Notes: a model not told the origin generated them from the sequence alone. A stretch of DNA of 44,575 bases from Oscillospiraceae bacterium (GCA_031261585.1 JAISJJ010000034.1:1-44575), one strand, 5' to 3'. Counted from the stretch's first letter, positions 27,821 through 36,918 are shown. Program-made: numbers and translations.

Positions 27821-28846
27821 ATGCAGGAAAAATTGACCGCGCTGCGCGACGCGGCACTCGGCGAACTGCAAATCGCCGACAGCGCGAAATCCGTTGAGGA
27901 GCTGCGCGTAAAGTACCTCGGCAAGAAGGGCGAACTGACCGCGATTCTCAAACAGATGGGCGGACTGAGCGCGGAGGAACGCCCCGTAATCGGCGCGCTC
28001 GCCAACACCGTGCGCTCGGAGATTGAGAACGCTATCGCGGCGCGTTCCGCCGAGGTCGACGCGATTGAACTTGAACATCGGCTCAAAGCCGAGCGCATCG
28101 ACGTGACGTTGCCGGGGAAAACGCCGCGCGTCGGGCATAAACACCCGATGTCGATTGTACTGGACGAGGCTAAGGACATCTTCATCTCGATGGGGTTCAC
28201 CGTCGCAGAGGGACCCGAGGTCGAGTTGTCCGTGTACGACTTCGACAAGCTGAATATCCCGCCGAATCACACCGTGCGCGAGTGGAGCGACACGTTTTAC
28301 GTCGCAGAGGACGAATCGGTGCATCTGCGGTGCCAGACGTCGCCCGTTCAGGTGCGCGTCATGGAGAAGCAGTCGCCGCCGATACGCATCATCTCACCCG
28401 GGCGCGTGTACCGCAAGGACGAGGTAGACGCGACGCACAGCCCGATGTTCCACCAGATTGAGGGACTTGTCGTCGATCGCGGTATCACGCTCGGAGACCT
28501 GAAAGGTACGCTGAACGCGCTCGTCGGCAAACTGTACGGCACGGGGACGAAAACGCGGTTCCGTCCGCACCATTTCCCGTTCACCGAGCCGTCGTGTGAG
28601 GTCGATGTCGAGTGTTTCGTGTGCGGCGGCAAGGGTTGCCGCGTGTGCAAGGGCGAGGGTTGGATTGAACTGCTCGGGAGCGGTATGGTACACCCGAAAG
28701 TGCTTGCGGGCGTGGGGATTGACCCCGACGAGTACTCGGGCTTCGCGTTCGGTATCGGCGTTGAGCGCATGACGATGCTGCGGTTCGGTATCGACGATAT
28801 GCGCCTGCTGTTCGAGAACGACACGCGGTTCCTGTCGCAGTTTTAG
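27821..28846 (+). CDS. pheS: Phenylalanyl-tRNA synthetase alpha subunit
   Basis: MQEKLTALRDAALGELQIADSAKSVEELRVKYLGKKGELTAILKQMGGL...LRCQTSPVQVRVME. Confidence 0.97.
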   Translation: MQEKLTALRDAALGELQIADSAKSVEELRVKYLGKKGELTAILKQMGGLSAEERPVIGALANTVRSEIENAIAARSAEVDAIELEHRLKAERIDVTLPGKTPRVGHKHPMSIVLDEAKDIFISMGFTVAEGPEVELSVYDFDKLNIPPNHTVREWSDTFYVAEDESVHLRCQTSPVQVRVMEKQSPPIRIISPGRVYRKDEVDATHSPMFHQIEGLVVDRGITLGDLKGTLNALVGKLYGTGTKTRFRPHHFPFTEPSCEVDVECFVCGGKGCRVCKGEGWIELLGSGMVHPKVLAGVGIDPDEYSGFAFGIGVERMTMLRFGIDDMRLLFENDTRFLSQF

Positions 28847-28859
28847 GGGGGTAACACAA

Positions 28860-31253
28860 ATGGATTTATCACGTAAATGGCTCGCGGAGTACGCCGAAAT
28901 CTCCGCTGATTCCAAGGCATACGCCGACCGCATGACGCTCAGCGGCTCAAAGGTCGAACTCACGCGCGAACTCGGCGACGAGATACGCAACGTCGTCATC
29001 GGGCGCGTCGTGTCAATTGAACGTCACCCCGATTCGGATCATCTGTGGGTGTGTCAGGTCGATGTTGGGCAACCTGAACCCGTCCAAATCGTCACGGGTG
29101 CGCAGAACGTGCGCGAGGGCGACATTGTACCCGCCGCGCTGCACAAGTCGTTGTTACCCGACGGCAAGAAGATTGAGCGCGGCAAACTGCGCGGCGTGAA
29201 GAGCGAGGGCATGCTCTGTTCGCTTAGCGAGTTGAACCTCGACACGCACGATTTTCCCGACGCTATTGACGACGGGATTCTCATATTCACGGAGACGGAC
29301 GGTGTGAGCGTCGGCGACGATGTGCGCACGGTTATCGGCGCGGACGACTCGATTGTCGAGTTCGAGATCACGAACAACCGCCCCGACTGCCTGTCCGTTA
29401 TCGGACTCGCGCGAGAGACCGCCGCGACGTTCGGTGTGCCGCTGAAACTGCACACGCCGCAAGTGCGCGGCGGGGCGGGGGAGATACGCGACAACCTCGC
29501 CATTGAGGTGCGCTCGCCCGAACTCTGCCCGCGATACACGGCAAAAATGGTGAAAAACATCAAGATCGCGCCCAGTCCGAAGTGGCTCCGCCAGCGTCTG
29601 CGCGCGTCGGGCGTGCGTCCGATCAACAACATCGTGGACATCACGAACTATGTCATGCTCGAATACGGACAGCCGATGCACGCGTTCGACTACGCGTGTC
29701 TCGGCGGCGGAAAAATCGTTGTGCGTACTGCGTTTGACGGTGAGACGATGAACACGCTGGACGGCACGCCGCGCGCGCTCACGCCTGATATGCTCGTGAT
29801 TGCGGACGCGGAGAAAGCCGTCGGCGTGGCGGGTGTCATGGGCGGCGAGAACTCGGAGATCACGGAGAACACGCAGTTCGCGGTGTTCGAATCCGCGAAT
29901 TTCGACGGCGTGTCGATACGTAAAACAGCGTCCGCGCTCGGTATGCGCACGGACGCGTCGGGACGGTTCGAGAAAGGGCTTGACCCCGAAAATACCCTGC
30001 CCGCAGTACTCCGCGCGTGTGAACTCGTTGAGCAGCTCGGTGCGGGCGAGGTTTTGGACGGCGTTATCGACATTCGCGCGTCGGCGTTCGTGCCGACAAC
30101 GCTGAAACTGCAACCTGAGCGCATCAACGCGCTGCTCGGCACGGACGTTCCGCGCGAATTCATGGTAAAAACGCTGGAAGCACTCGATTTCACGGTAGAC
30201 GCTGACGACACCGTGACGGTGCCGTCGTGGCGCGGCGACATTGAGCATTATTCCGACCTCGCGGAGGAGGTCGCGCGGTTCTATGGCTACAACGAGATCA
30301 CGCCGACGCTGTTCGATGTGAACGCCGCCGTCGGCGGGTTCACGGCGCGGCAGACAGCCGAGCGCGAAGCTGGACGGATACTGCGCGGACTCGGTTATTC
30401 GGAGATTTACACGTACTCGTTCATCGGCACGGCGGACTACGACAAGATAGGCATGGCGCAGGACGCGCCCGAGCGCGACAGCGTCACGATACTGAACCCG
30501 CTCGGCGAAAACCGCGCTATAATGCGCACCACACCGCTGCCGTCGATGCTTGACACACTCGCGCGCAATCGCGGTGCGCGCAACGACGACGTGCGGTTGT
30601 ACGAACTCGCGAAAATCTACTGTCCGACGGGCGATATCCTGCCCGATGAGCGCGTGATTGTCACGCTCGGAGCGTACGGAGACTGCGATTTCTACACGGT
30701 AAAGGGCGCGATCGAGGCGTTTTTGAGCGCGTTCCGCGTGCCGAATCCCGTGTTCTTCGTCGGGACGGCACTGCCGAGTTTCCACACGGGGCGGTTCGCG
30801 TACATCTACTCGGACACGCTCGACAACGGCGGCAAGCCCATCGGTCTGATAGGTCAGATTCACCCGTCTGTCGCGCGCGAGTACGACCTGCCCGACTGCT
30901 ACGCCGCGGAGATTGACCTCGCCGATATGCTCGACGCGGGCGCACCCGAGCCGAAATACGCGCAACTGCCGCGCTTCCCGTCCGTGACGCGCGATATCGC
31001 CGTTGTGTGCGGCGAGGAGCTTTCGGCGGCGGAGATCATCGGGTGCGTGACACGCGCGGGCGGCAAGTTGCTGCGCGGGTGCAAATTGTTTGACGTGTAC
31101 GTCGGCGCGCAGGTGCCGCAGGGCAAGAAAAGTCTCGCCCTCGCCCTCGAATTTCGCGACGACGACCGCACTTTGACCGACGAGGAAGCGGACAACGCGG
31201 TTGCGGCAATTCTCGCGGCACTCGATAGCGAGTACGGCGCGGGGAGACGATGA
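28860..31253 (+). CDS. pheT: Phenylalanyl-tRNA synthetase beta subunit
   Basis: MDLSRKWLAEYAEIS...IVTGAQNVREGDIVPAALHKSLLPDGKKIERGKLRGVKSEGMLCSLSEL. Confidence 0.97.
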   Translation: MDLSRKWLAEYAEISADSKAYADRMTLSGSKVELTRELGDEIRNVVIGRVVSIERHPDSDHLWVCQVDVGQPEPVQIVTGAQNVREGDIVPAALHKSLLPDGKKIERGKLRGVKSEGMLCSLSELNLDTHDFPDAIDDGILIFTETDGVSVGDDVRTVIGADDSIVEFEITNNRPDCLSVIGLARETAATFGVPLKLHTPQVRGGAGEIRDNLAIEVRSPELCPRYTAKMVKNIKIAPSPKWLRQRLRASGVRPINNIVDITNYVMLEYGQPMHAFDYACLGGGKIVVRTAFDGETMNTLDGTPRALTPDMLVIADAEKAVGVAGVMGGENSEITENTQFAVFESANFDGVSIRKTASALGMRTDASGRFEKGLDPENTLPAVLRACELVEQLGAGEVLDGVIDIRASAFVPTTLKLQPERINALLGTDVPREFMVKTLEALDFTVDADDTVTVPSWRGDIEHYSDLAEEVARFYGYNEITPTLFDVNAAVGGFTARQTAEREAGRILRGLGYSEIYTYSFIGTADYDKIGMAQDAPERDSVTILNPLGENRAIMRTTPLPSMLDTLARNRGARNDDVRLYELAKIYCPTGDILPDERVIVTLGAYGDCDFYTVKGAIEAFLSAFRVPNPVFFVGTALPSFHTGRFAYIYSDTLDNGGKPIGLIGQIHPSVAREYDLPDCYAAEIDLADMLDAGAPEPKYAQLPRFPSVTRDIAVVCGEELSAAEIIGCVTRAGGKLLRGCKLFDVYVGAQVPQGKKSLALALEFRDDDRTLTDEEADNAVAAILAALDSEYGAGRR

Positions 31254-31255
31254 CG

Positions 31256-31287
31256 GTTAACAGTTAACAATTAACAATTAACAGTTA
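31256..31287. repeat. TTAACAGTTAACAATTAACAATTAACAGTT array
   Basis: Same array type as at 12534, 13747 and 21979. Confidence 0.8.
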
Positions 31288-31288
31288 G

Positions 31289-31327
31289 GACGAGGGTTGC
31301 GGTTTTGCCGTAACCCTCGTCTTTTTT
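31289..31327 (+). terminator. Intrinsic terminator after pheT
   Basis: GACGAGGGTTGCGGTTTTGCCGTAACCCTCGTC + TTTTTT. Confidence 0.88.
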
Positions 31328-32565
31328 CAATCTTTGTCTGTTCTCAACAGGTTCATTGCCGCTATGAACCTCGGTTCGTTGCGGAACGGGTCGAACATCT
31401 CGTCCTGCTCAAAACTGCGCAGCGACATCTCGTGTGCGGTTGCCTCGTATTGGATCGGCGTGATGCTGCCGTCGTCGTTGACGCGCCCCTCGCCGACATA
31501 CGCAATCGTGTCTGGAGGAACCGACGCGGCGCACTCAACGGTCTTTACGGCGTATTCGAGTGCGGTGTCGAAGTCGATGTCTGTGTACTCGCGCGCGAGT
31601 TGCTGATACACGCCCTCGTACCTGTTGTCGCCGTACTGCCGCGGCATGCCCGTGTTCATGAGGTCGATCAGCGAAAACTCGTGTTTTATCAGCTCTATGT
31701 ATTCACCCTCGCGCTCGCGTCCGAATTGCCGCAGGAACGTGCGGTAACTCATGAGCGCGTTGTATGCGAGCATGGCGAAGGTTTTCACAGCGTCGATAAA
31801 CGGCTTTATCAGCTCTGCGGCGACGGCGGGGTCTGTGCTTTTTAACGCCGCTGCCCTCGCGCTGTTTAGGCGTGCTATCTCCTCCGTGTTGTTAATGCCT
31901 ATTTCCAACCACTTTTTCGCACCGAAGCCGAGCTTCTCTATGTGATCGTTTATTGCCCGCATCGCTATTTCCGTCGCCGCCTGCTCACGGCTCTGCATTG
32001 CATTCGGCAGACGGTCTGCGAGCGCGCGGGCTTTATCGAGTTCTCCGAGGTCTGCGTAGACGCTGAGCAACGGGCTTATCGTCTGCATGCGGATATAGTC
32101 GTCCGTGCAGTTCTCGAGAATACGCTCGAAAATCGGCACGGCGGCGCGTTTCGGCGCGTCATATACCGACGTGTCGTTCGCGGGGTCGTAGTAAATCATG
32201 GTGTTCACTAATTGGTTTGCGTACCATAGCTGAACCTCGTAATTGTTCGGCATGTCGCTTGCGAGTTCGCGCCAACGCTCAATCAGTTCGTCTTGCATGC
32301 CCGTACTCAACAACTCGTATGTTCTCGATTTCAAGTCCGCAACGCGTTTTTCGTTGCGGATTACGTCCATGCCGAGCAACTCATCGACCGTGATGTCGAA
32401 AAAGTTGGCGATTGCGGGGAGCATCGTGATGTCGGGATAGTTGTCGCCGCGCTCCCACTTGGACACGGATTGCGCGGACACGCCGAGACGTTCGGCGAGT
32501 GCGTCCTGCGTGATCTCGCGCGAGATGCGCAGTTTTTTCAGATTCTCCGAGATGGATATATTCAT
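31327..32565 (-). CDS. XRE-family transcriptional regulator with C-terminal helical/TPR-like domain
   Basis: MNISISENLKKLRISREITQDALAERLGVSAQSVSKWERGDNYPDITMLPAIANFFDITVDELLG. Confidence 0.9.
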   Translation of the reverse strand: MNISISENLKKLRISREITQDALAERLGVSAQSVSKWERGDNYPDITMLPAIANFFDITVDELLGMDVIRNEKRVADLKSRTYELLSTGMQDELIERWRELASDMPNNYEVQLWYANQLVNTMIYYDPANDTSVYDAPKRAAVPIFERILENCTDDYIRMQTISPLLSVYADLGELDKARALADRLPNAMQSREQAATEIAMRAINDHIEKLGFGAKKWLEIGINNTEEIARLNSARAAALKSTDPAVAAELIKPFIDAVKTFAMLAYNALMSYRTFLRQFGREREGEYIELIKHEFSLIDLMNTGMPRQYGDNRYEGVYQQLAREYTDIDFDTALEYAVKTVECAASVPPDTIAYVGEGRVNDDGSITPIQYEATAHEMSLRSFEQDEMFDPFRNEPRFIAAMNLLRTDKD

Positions 32566-32703
32566 CGTAACACCGCCTTTGCAGTTTTATGTGTCGACAG
32601 GGATATAATAACATCGAAAACGTCGCGGCGCAATAGCGCGGTTCGGGATTCCGCTCGCGCAACTGTTGAAAATATCAAGCGACGCTATACAGACGTAGCG
32701 CAA

Positions 32704-32726
32704 GGGCGGGTAAACCCCGCCCCTAC
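32704..32726. repeat. Single REP, GTAGGGGCGGGGTTTACCCGCCC (minus orientation)
   Basis: Same subtype as the REPs within the RAYT gene. Confidence 0.8.
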
Positions 32727-32768
32727 GTCCGAACTCCGTTCTAACCTCCAACCTCTAACATCTCCCGT

Positions 32769-33443
32769 TCACGTACAAAACCGATGTTTGCCGATCACGA
32801 GTTTCAGTGGTCGCGACCATATCCACTTGCTCGTCGCCGTAGCGGGGTTGAAGTAGTAGATCGCGCCGCCCGACGGGTCGGTGCCGTTGAGTGCCTCGCG
32901 CGCCGCCTGATACGCCGAATCGGCTATCGGCTGGTTGAACTGCCCGTCGCTGAGACACGAGAACGCACCCGCCTGATATATCACGCCCGACATCGTGTTC
33001 GGGAACGACGGGTGCTTCACGCGGTTCAGCACGACGGCTCCTACCGCGACCTGCCCCTTATATGGTTCGCCGCGAGCCTCGGCGGAGATGAGCCGCGCGA
33101 GCAGGTTCACGTCGTTGGACGAAGTCGTCGCGGTCGAGGCGGTCGATATGCCCATCTTCGAGAGCGTCTGCGGACCCGCGATGCCGTCCGCGGTCAGTCC
33201 GTTCTTGGATTGGAACGCCTTGACCGCTTTCTCGGTACCTGAGCCGAACACGCCGTCGATGCCGCTCGTGTAGTACCCCCAGTTTTTCAGCTTCGTCTGA
33301 ATCTGCTTGACGACATCGCCGCTCGAACCCTTGCGGTAGGACGCCGCCTGCGCCGCGAGTTCGTTCTGCACGCACGTGATTATCACCATGTTCAGCGCAA
33401 AGATCACCGCGAGCATGAGTGTCAGTTTCTTCTTGTTTTTCAA
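32769..33443 (-). CDS. sleB: Spore cortex-lytic enzyme (PG-binding + cell-wall hydrolase domains)
   Basis: YRKGSSGDVVKQIQTKLKNWGYYTSGIDGVFGSGTEKAVKAFQ...LLARLISAEARGEPYKGQVAVGAVVLNRVKHPSFPNTMSGVIYQAGAFSC. Confidence 0.92.
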   Translation of the reverse strand: MKNKKKLTLMLAVIFALNMVIITCVQNELAAQAASYRKGSSGDVVKQIQTKLKNWGYYTSGIDGVFGSGTEKAVKAFQSKNGLTADGIAGPQTLSKMGISTASTATTSSNDVNLLARLISAEARGEPYKGQVAVGAVVLNRVKHPSFPNTMSGVIYQAGAFSCLSDGQFNQPIADSAYQAAREALNGTDPSGGAIYYFNPATATSKWIWSRPLKLVIGKHRFCT

Positions 33444-33546
33444 TGTATTACGCCCCTCTGCAAGGATATGGAACTGTCCATATTCTACGGAGGAGCGTGT
33501 TTGTTTATGTGTGGGAAATTATGTTGCGTGGCTGTTGAGATTTTTC

Positions 33547-33575
33547 TTGCATTACGGCGCGCGACATGATATAAT
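33547..33575 (+). promoter_or_regulatory. Sigma-A-type promoter
   Basis: TTGCAT-17 bp-TATAAT. Confidence 0.7.
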
Positions 33576-33581
33576 CCTCGC

Positions 33582-33784
33582 GTCAGAGGGACGGGGCGGT
33601 TAGCAGTTGGTCACACCGAACGAAAGTGAGGTGAACGCCAATGCGTGTGACGCTACATATCGGACCATACACGGTTACGATTATTGTAAAACGCACGAAC
33701 CGCCACCCCGGCAGGTGACGGTTCGCAGAAATGCGAAAACTGTTCATAGCAAGGGCTAACCGCTAACGGTTTCGCTCCTCTGAC
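33582..33784 (+). ncRNA. Candidate structured RNA with paired ends and an internal 25-aa ORF
   Basis: GTCAGAGG (33582-33589) pairs with CCTCTGAC (33777-33784); CGGTTAGC (33597-33604) pairs with GCTAACCG (33755-33762); hairpin CGAACCG...CGGTTCG 33696-33725. Confidence 0.55.
33641..33718 (+). CDS. Small ORF MRVTLHIGPYTVTIIVKRTNRHPGR
   Basis: ATG 7 nt downstream of GAGGTG; 25 codons; ends in a hairpin. Confidence 0.55.
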   Translation: MRVTLHIGPYTVTIIVKRTNRHPGR

Positions 33785-33798
33785 AACATAGTAACATA

Positions 33799-33836
33799 AC
33801 TTCCGCGATTTGTCAAGATTTCGCGGAAGTTTTTTG
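33799..33836 (+). terminator. Intrinsic terminator
   Basis: ACTTCCGCGA-loop-TCGCGGAAGT-TTTTT. Confidence 0.8.
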
Positions 33837-33841
33837 CGTCC

Positions 33842-34034
33842 TCATTTCTTGATATCCACGCGATTGTCGGGTATGTATTCGATGATGTCTGATATTTCGC
33901 AGTTGAGTAGAGCGCAAAGCGCGTCAAGCGTTGTTAGTCGAGACGGATTCACCGTTTTGCAGGCGGCGCACAGTTGAACCGCTGATGTTGCCTTTTTCGC
34001 GTAGGGTGTATGTGGTCGCGCGGAGACGTTTCAT
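33842..34034 (-). pseudogene. Frameshifted small Xre-family HTH regulator
   Basis: MKRLRATTYTLREKGNISGSTVRRLQNGESVST in one frame continues as LTTLDALCALLNCEISDIIEYIPDNRVDIKK* in another. Confidence 0.75.
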
Positions 34035-34108
34035 CGTTTTCCAAAGCGGGGCTTAGGATATCATTGCTCACCGTCCGAAATACTTTTTTGTGTTTTGCCT
34101 TACTACCC

Positions 34109-34303
34109 ACGGCTACCGCATTTACTTTTCGCAAATACAAAACCCGCGTCATTGCGAGCCGCGCGAAGCAATCCAGAACCCCTGCTGCTCACGTCCCACT
34201 CCCGTAAAACGAGGGCTTGGACGGAGAAACGGAGACTGGATTGCTTCGTGCGCTCGCAATGACGGGGGTTGGCACGCGAGAAAAAAGTAAACGAGGTAGC
34301 CGT
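34109..34303. mobile_element. MITE-like element, TIR ACGGCTACC/GGTAGCCGT, flanked by 12-bp direct repeat GCCTTACTACCC
   Basis: Direct repeats 34097-34108 and 34304-34315; inner core GTCATTGCGAGC...GAAGCAATCCAG...CTGGATTGCTTCG...GCTCGCAATGAC. Confidence 0.75.
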
Positions 34304-34309
34304 GCCTTA

Positions 34310-34717
34310 CTACCCCTGTATATCCTCAATCCCGTCCACCACGCAACCTCTTGCCGCGACTGTCGCCGTTAGCCGTTCCGCGCAATTGCTCTTGCCGCCC
34401 GCCGAGACTAATCGGAACTCGACGTGTTTGCCCTCGGGCAACAGACCGAGCGCGTAGTTGACGTACGGCGGGACGTTGCTCGCCCAGATGGGGGAGCAGA
34501 ATATGAGCTTGTCATACGCCGCGAAGTCGGGTTCCGCCGCGGTTTTCCACGATTTGCCGCCTATTGCGGCGGGACAGCCGCGCAGGTACGCGCCGAGCTT
34601 CGACAGCGGCTTCGGCGGCGCAAGCTCGATGAGCGGTGCGTCAAGTTGTGCCGCGAGCGTTTTCGCGTACTCGCGCGTGTGATTCGTGAACGAGTAGTAG
34701 ACTACGGCGGTACTCAT
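34310..34717 (-). CDS. Flavodoxin family protein
   Basis: MSTAVVYYSFTNHTREYAKTLAAQLDAPLIELAP...DKLIFCSPIWASNVPPYVNYAL. Confidence 0.85.
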   Translation of the reverse strand: MSTAVVYYSFTNHTREYAKTLAAQLDAPLIELAPPKPLSKLGAYLRGCPAAIGGKSWKTAAEPDFAAYDKLIFCSPIWASNVPPYVNYALGLLPEGKHVEFRLVSAGGKSNCAERLTATVAARGCVVDGIEDIQG

Positions 34718-36465
34718 ATCTTGCGCTCCCGCTCGTCCGCGATCTTCGCCGTGAACTCGTCGAGCGTTACCGCGCCCTCGTCGCCGCCCGTGCGGGTGCG
34801 CACCGCGACGAGTTTCGCGTCGACTTCTTTATCGCCGAGGACGAGCATGTACGGGATTTTTTGCATCTGCGCCTCGCGGATTTTGTAGCCGATTTTCTCG
34901 TTGCGCAGGTCTGTCTCGACGCGGAAACCGTGCGCTTCCAAGCTGTCCGCGATTGACTGCGCGTACTCGTGCGCGCGGTCGGTGATCGGCAGGACTATCA
35001 CCTGAACAGGCGCGAGCCACAGCGGGAACGCGCCCGCGTAATGCTCGGTCAAAATGCCGATAAACCGCTCAATTGAGCCGAACACCGTGCGGTGAATCAT
35101 CACGGGGCGGTGCTTTTCGCCGTCAGCACCGACGTATTCGAGTTCAAACCGCTCGGGCATCTGGAAATCGAGTTGCACGGTCGCGCACTGCCACTCGCGC
35201 CCGATGCAGTCCACGAGATGGAAGTCGATTTTCGGACCGTAGAACGCGCCGTCGCCCGGGTTGAGCCGATACGTGACGTTTTTCGAGACGAGCGCGTCCT
35301 CTAACGCTTTTTCGGCGGCGTTCCACGTCTCAATCTCGCCCATGAAGTCGTCGGGGCGGGTCGAGAGTTCGACATAGTACTCAAAGCCGAAGATTTTGTA
35401 AATCTTGTCCACGAGGTCGATAACGCCGTTGATCTCGGCGGGTACCTGCTCGGGTGTCATGTACAGATGCGCGTCGTCCTGCGTGAAACAGCGCACACGC
35501 ATGAGACCGTGCAGCGCGCCCGACAACTCGTGGCGGTGGACGATACCCATCTCCGCCATGCGCACGGGCAACTCGCGGTACGACCACATCTTGCGCTTGT
35601 ACGAGAGCATGCCACCGGGGCAGTTCATCGGCTTGATCGCGTAGTCCGCGTCGTCGATCTTCGTGAAGTACATATTATCTTTGTAGTGATCCCAGTGACC
35701 CGAGCGGTGCCACAGTTCCTCGTTGAGGATCAGCGGTGTGCGAATCTCCTCGTAGCCCGCTTTTTTGTGTTCCTCGCGCCAGAACGATTCAAGTTCGTTG
35801 CGCAACACCATGCCTTTCGGGAAGAAGAACGGGAACCCGGGACCCTCGTCGTACAGCGCGAACAGGTCGAGCTCGCGCCCGAGTTTGCGGTGGTCGCGCT
35901 TTTTCGCCTCCTCAATCTGCGCGAGATGCGCGTCAAGTTCCTCTTTGGACAGGAAGCACGTGCCGTAGATGCGTTGCAGCATCTTGTTGTTTGAGTCGCC
36001 GCGCCAGTACGCGCCCGTCGCCGACGTGAGGGTCAGCGCGTTGCCCTTGATGCGCGAGGTGTTGTCCACGTGAGGACCCGCGCAGAGGTCGACAAACTCG
36101 CCCTGCTTGTAGAACGAGATTATCGCGTCCTCGGCGAGTCCCTCGATGAGTTCGACCTTGTACGGTTCGCCGCGCTCCCGCATGAGCGCGATAGCGTCCG
36201 CGCGCGGCAGCTCGAACCGCTCGAGCGGCAGCTTTTCCTTGATGATCTTGCGCATCTCGGCTTCGAGCGCGGCGAGATCGTCGGGCGTGAACGGCTTCGG
36301 CGTATCGAAATCATAGTAAAACCCGTCGTCAATCGCGGGTCCTATGGTGAGTTTCGTGTCGGGGAACAGACGCTTCACCGCCTGCGCGAGTATGTGGCTC
36401 GTCGTGTGGCGGTACGCTTTTTTGTATTCGGGGTTCTCGAATGTGTAGAGGTTGTCGGTTGCCAT
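34714..36465 (-). CDS. thrS: Threonyl-tRNA synthetase, lacking an N-terminal TGS domain
   Basis: Begins directly at YRHTTSHILAQAVKRLFPDTKLTIGPAIDDGFYYDFD; class II core PMNCPGGMLSYK; C-terminal anticodon-binding domain. Confidence 0.95.
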   Translation of the reverse strand: MATDNLYTFENPEYKKAYRHTTSHILAQAVKRLFPDTKLTIGPAIDDGFYYDFDTPKPFTPDDLAALEAEMRKIIKEKLPLERFELPRADAIALMRERGEPYKVELIEGLAEDAIISFYKQGEFVDLCAGPHVDNTSRIKGNALTLTSATGAYWRGDSNNKMLQRIYGTCFLSKEELDAHLAQIEEAKKRDHRKLGRELDLFALYDEGPGFPFFFPKGMVLRNELESFWREEHKKAGYEEIRTPLILNEELWHRSGHWDHYKDNMYFTKIDDADYAIKPMNCPGGMLSYKRKMWSYRELPVRMAEMGIVHRHELSGALHGLMRVRCFTQDDAHLYMTPEQVPAEINGVIDLVDKIYKIFGFEYYVELSTRPDDFMGEIETWNAAEKALEDALVSKNVTYRLNPGDGAFYGPKIDFHLVDCIGREWQCATVQLDFQMPERFELEYVGADGEKHRPVMIHRTVFGSIERFIGILTEHYAGAFPLWLAPVQVIVLPITDRAHEYAQSIADSLEAHGFRVETDLRNEKIGYKIREAQMQKIPYMLVLGDKEVDAKLVAVRTRTGGDEGAVTLDEFTAKIADERERKI

Positions 36466-36603
36466 GGCGTTATGTCTCCTGCTGATAAAATATCAGTAAA
36501 TAATACCACAAAAACCGCGAAATGTCAAGCGTCTCGCCGCTGTAAATTGCCCGTTCGCAAATTGTATAACATATGCATTACTATGCTCACGTACCAAAAC
36601 CTC

Positions 36604-36716
36604 GTCATCGCGAGCGCACGAAGCAATCCAGACCCCGCAACCCACGTCCTGCCCCGTAATATGCGGAGTTAGACGGAGAACGGGGTTCTGGATTGCTTCG
36701 CGCGGCTCGCAATGAC
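36604..36716. repeat. Second copy of the GTCATYGCGAGC...GAAGCAATCC inverted-repeat element
   Basis: Matches 34148-34263; flanked on the right by aaaaagtaaatgcggtag, also related to element 1. Confidence 0.75.
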
Positions 36717-36754
36717 GGGTGAAAAAGTAAATGCGGTAGAAGTGGCGTGAGGGG

Positions 36755-36918
36755 ACGCGGCAGCGTTGAAAATTTGCGGCACCACGATTACGGATTCATG
36801 TCACCGTAGGGGCGGGTCTTGACCCGCCCGTTGTCCGTTTTGTCACAGCGGAGGGTCGGTCAAGACCGACCCTTACATAAGGTTCGCGATTAAAACCAGA
36901 TACACAAAGTCCACACGC
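36755..36918. repeat. MITE-like element carrying a REPIN (copy C, opposite orientation to copy B)
   Basis: Reverse complement aligns to 27342-27514 through TTATGTA[A/G]GGGTCGGTCTTGACCGACCC and GGACAACGGGCGGGTCAAGACCCGCCCCTACG. Confidence 0.7.
36806..36876. repeat. REPIN-like pair with unequal arms GGGCGGGTC / GGGTCGGTC
   Basis: GTAG at 36806, degenerate TTAC at 36873-36876. Confidence 0.8.

Noticed and set aside
29154-30965. 603-aa ORF on the minus strand
   Set aside because: Lies entirely antisense to pheT, arginine/valine-rich shadow frame typical of GC-rich coding DNA; no recognisable domain
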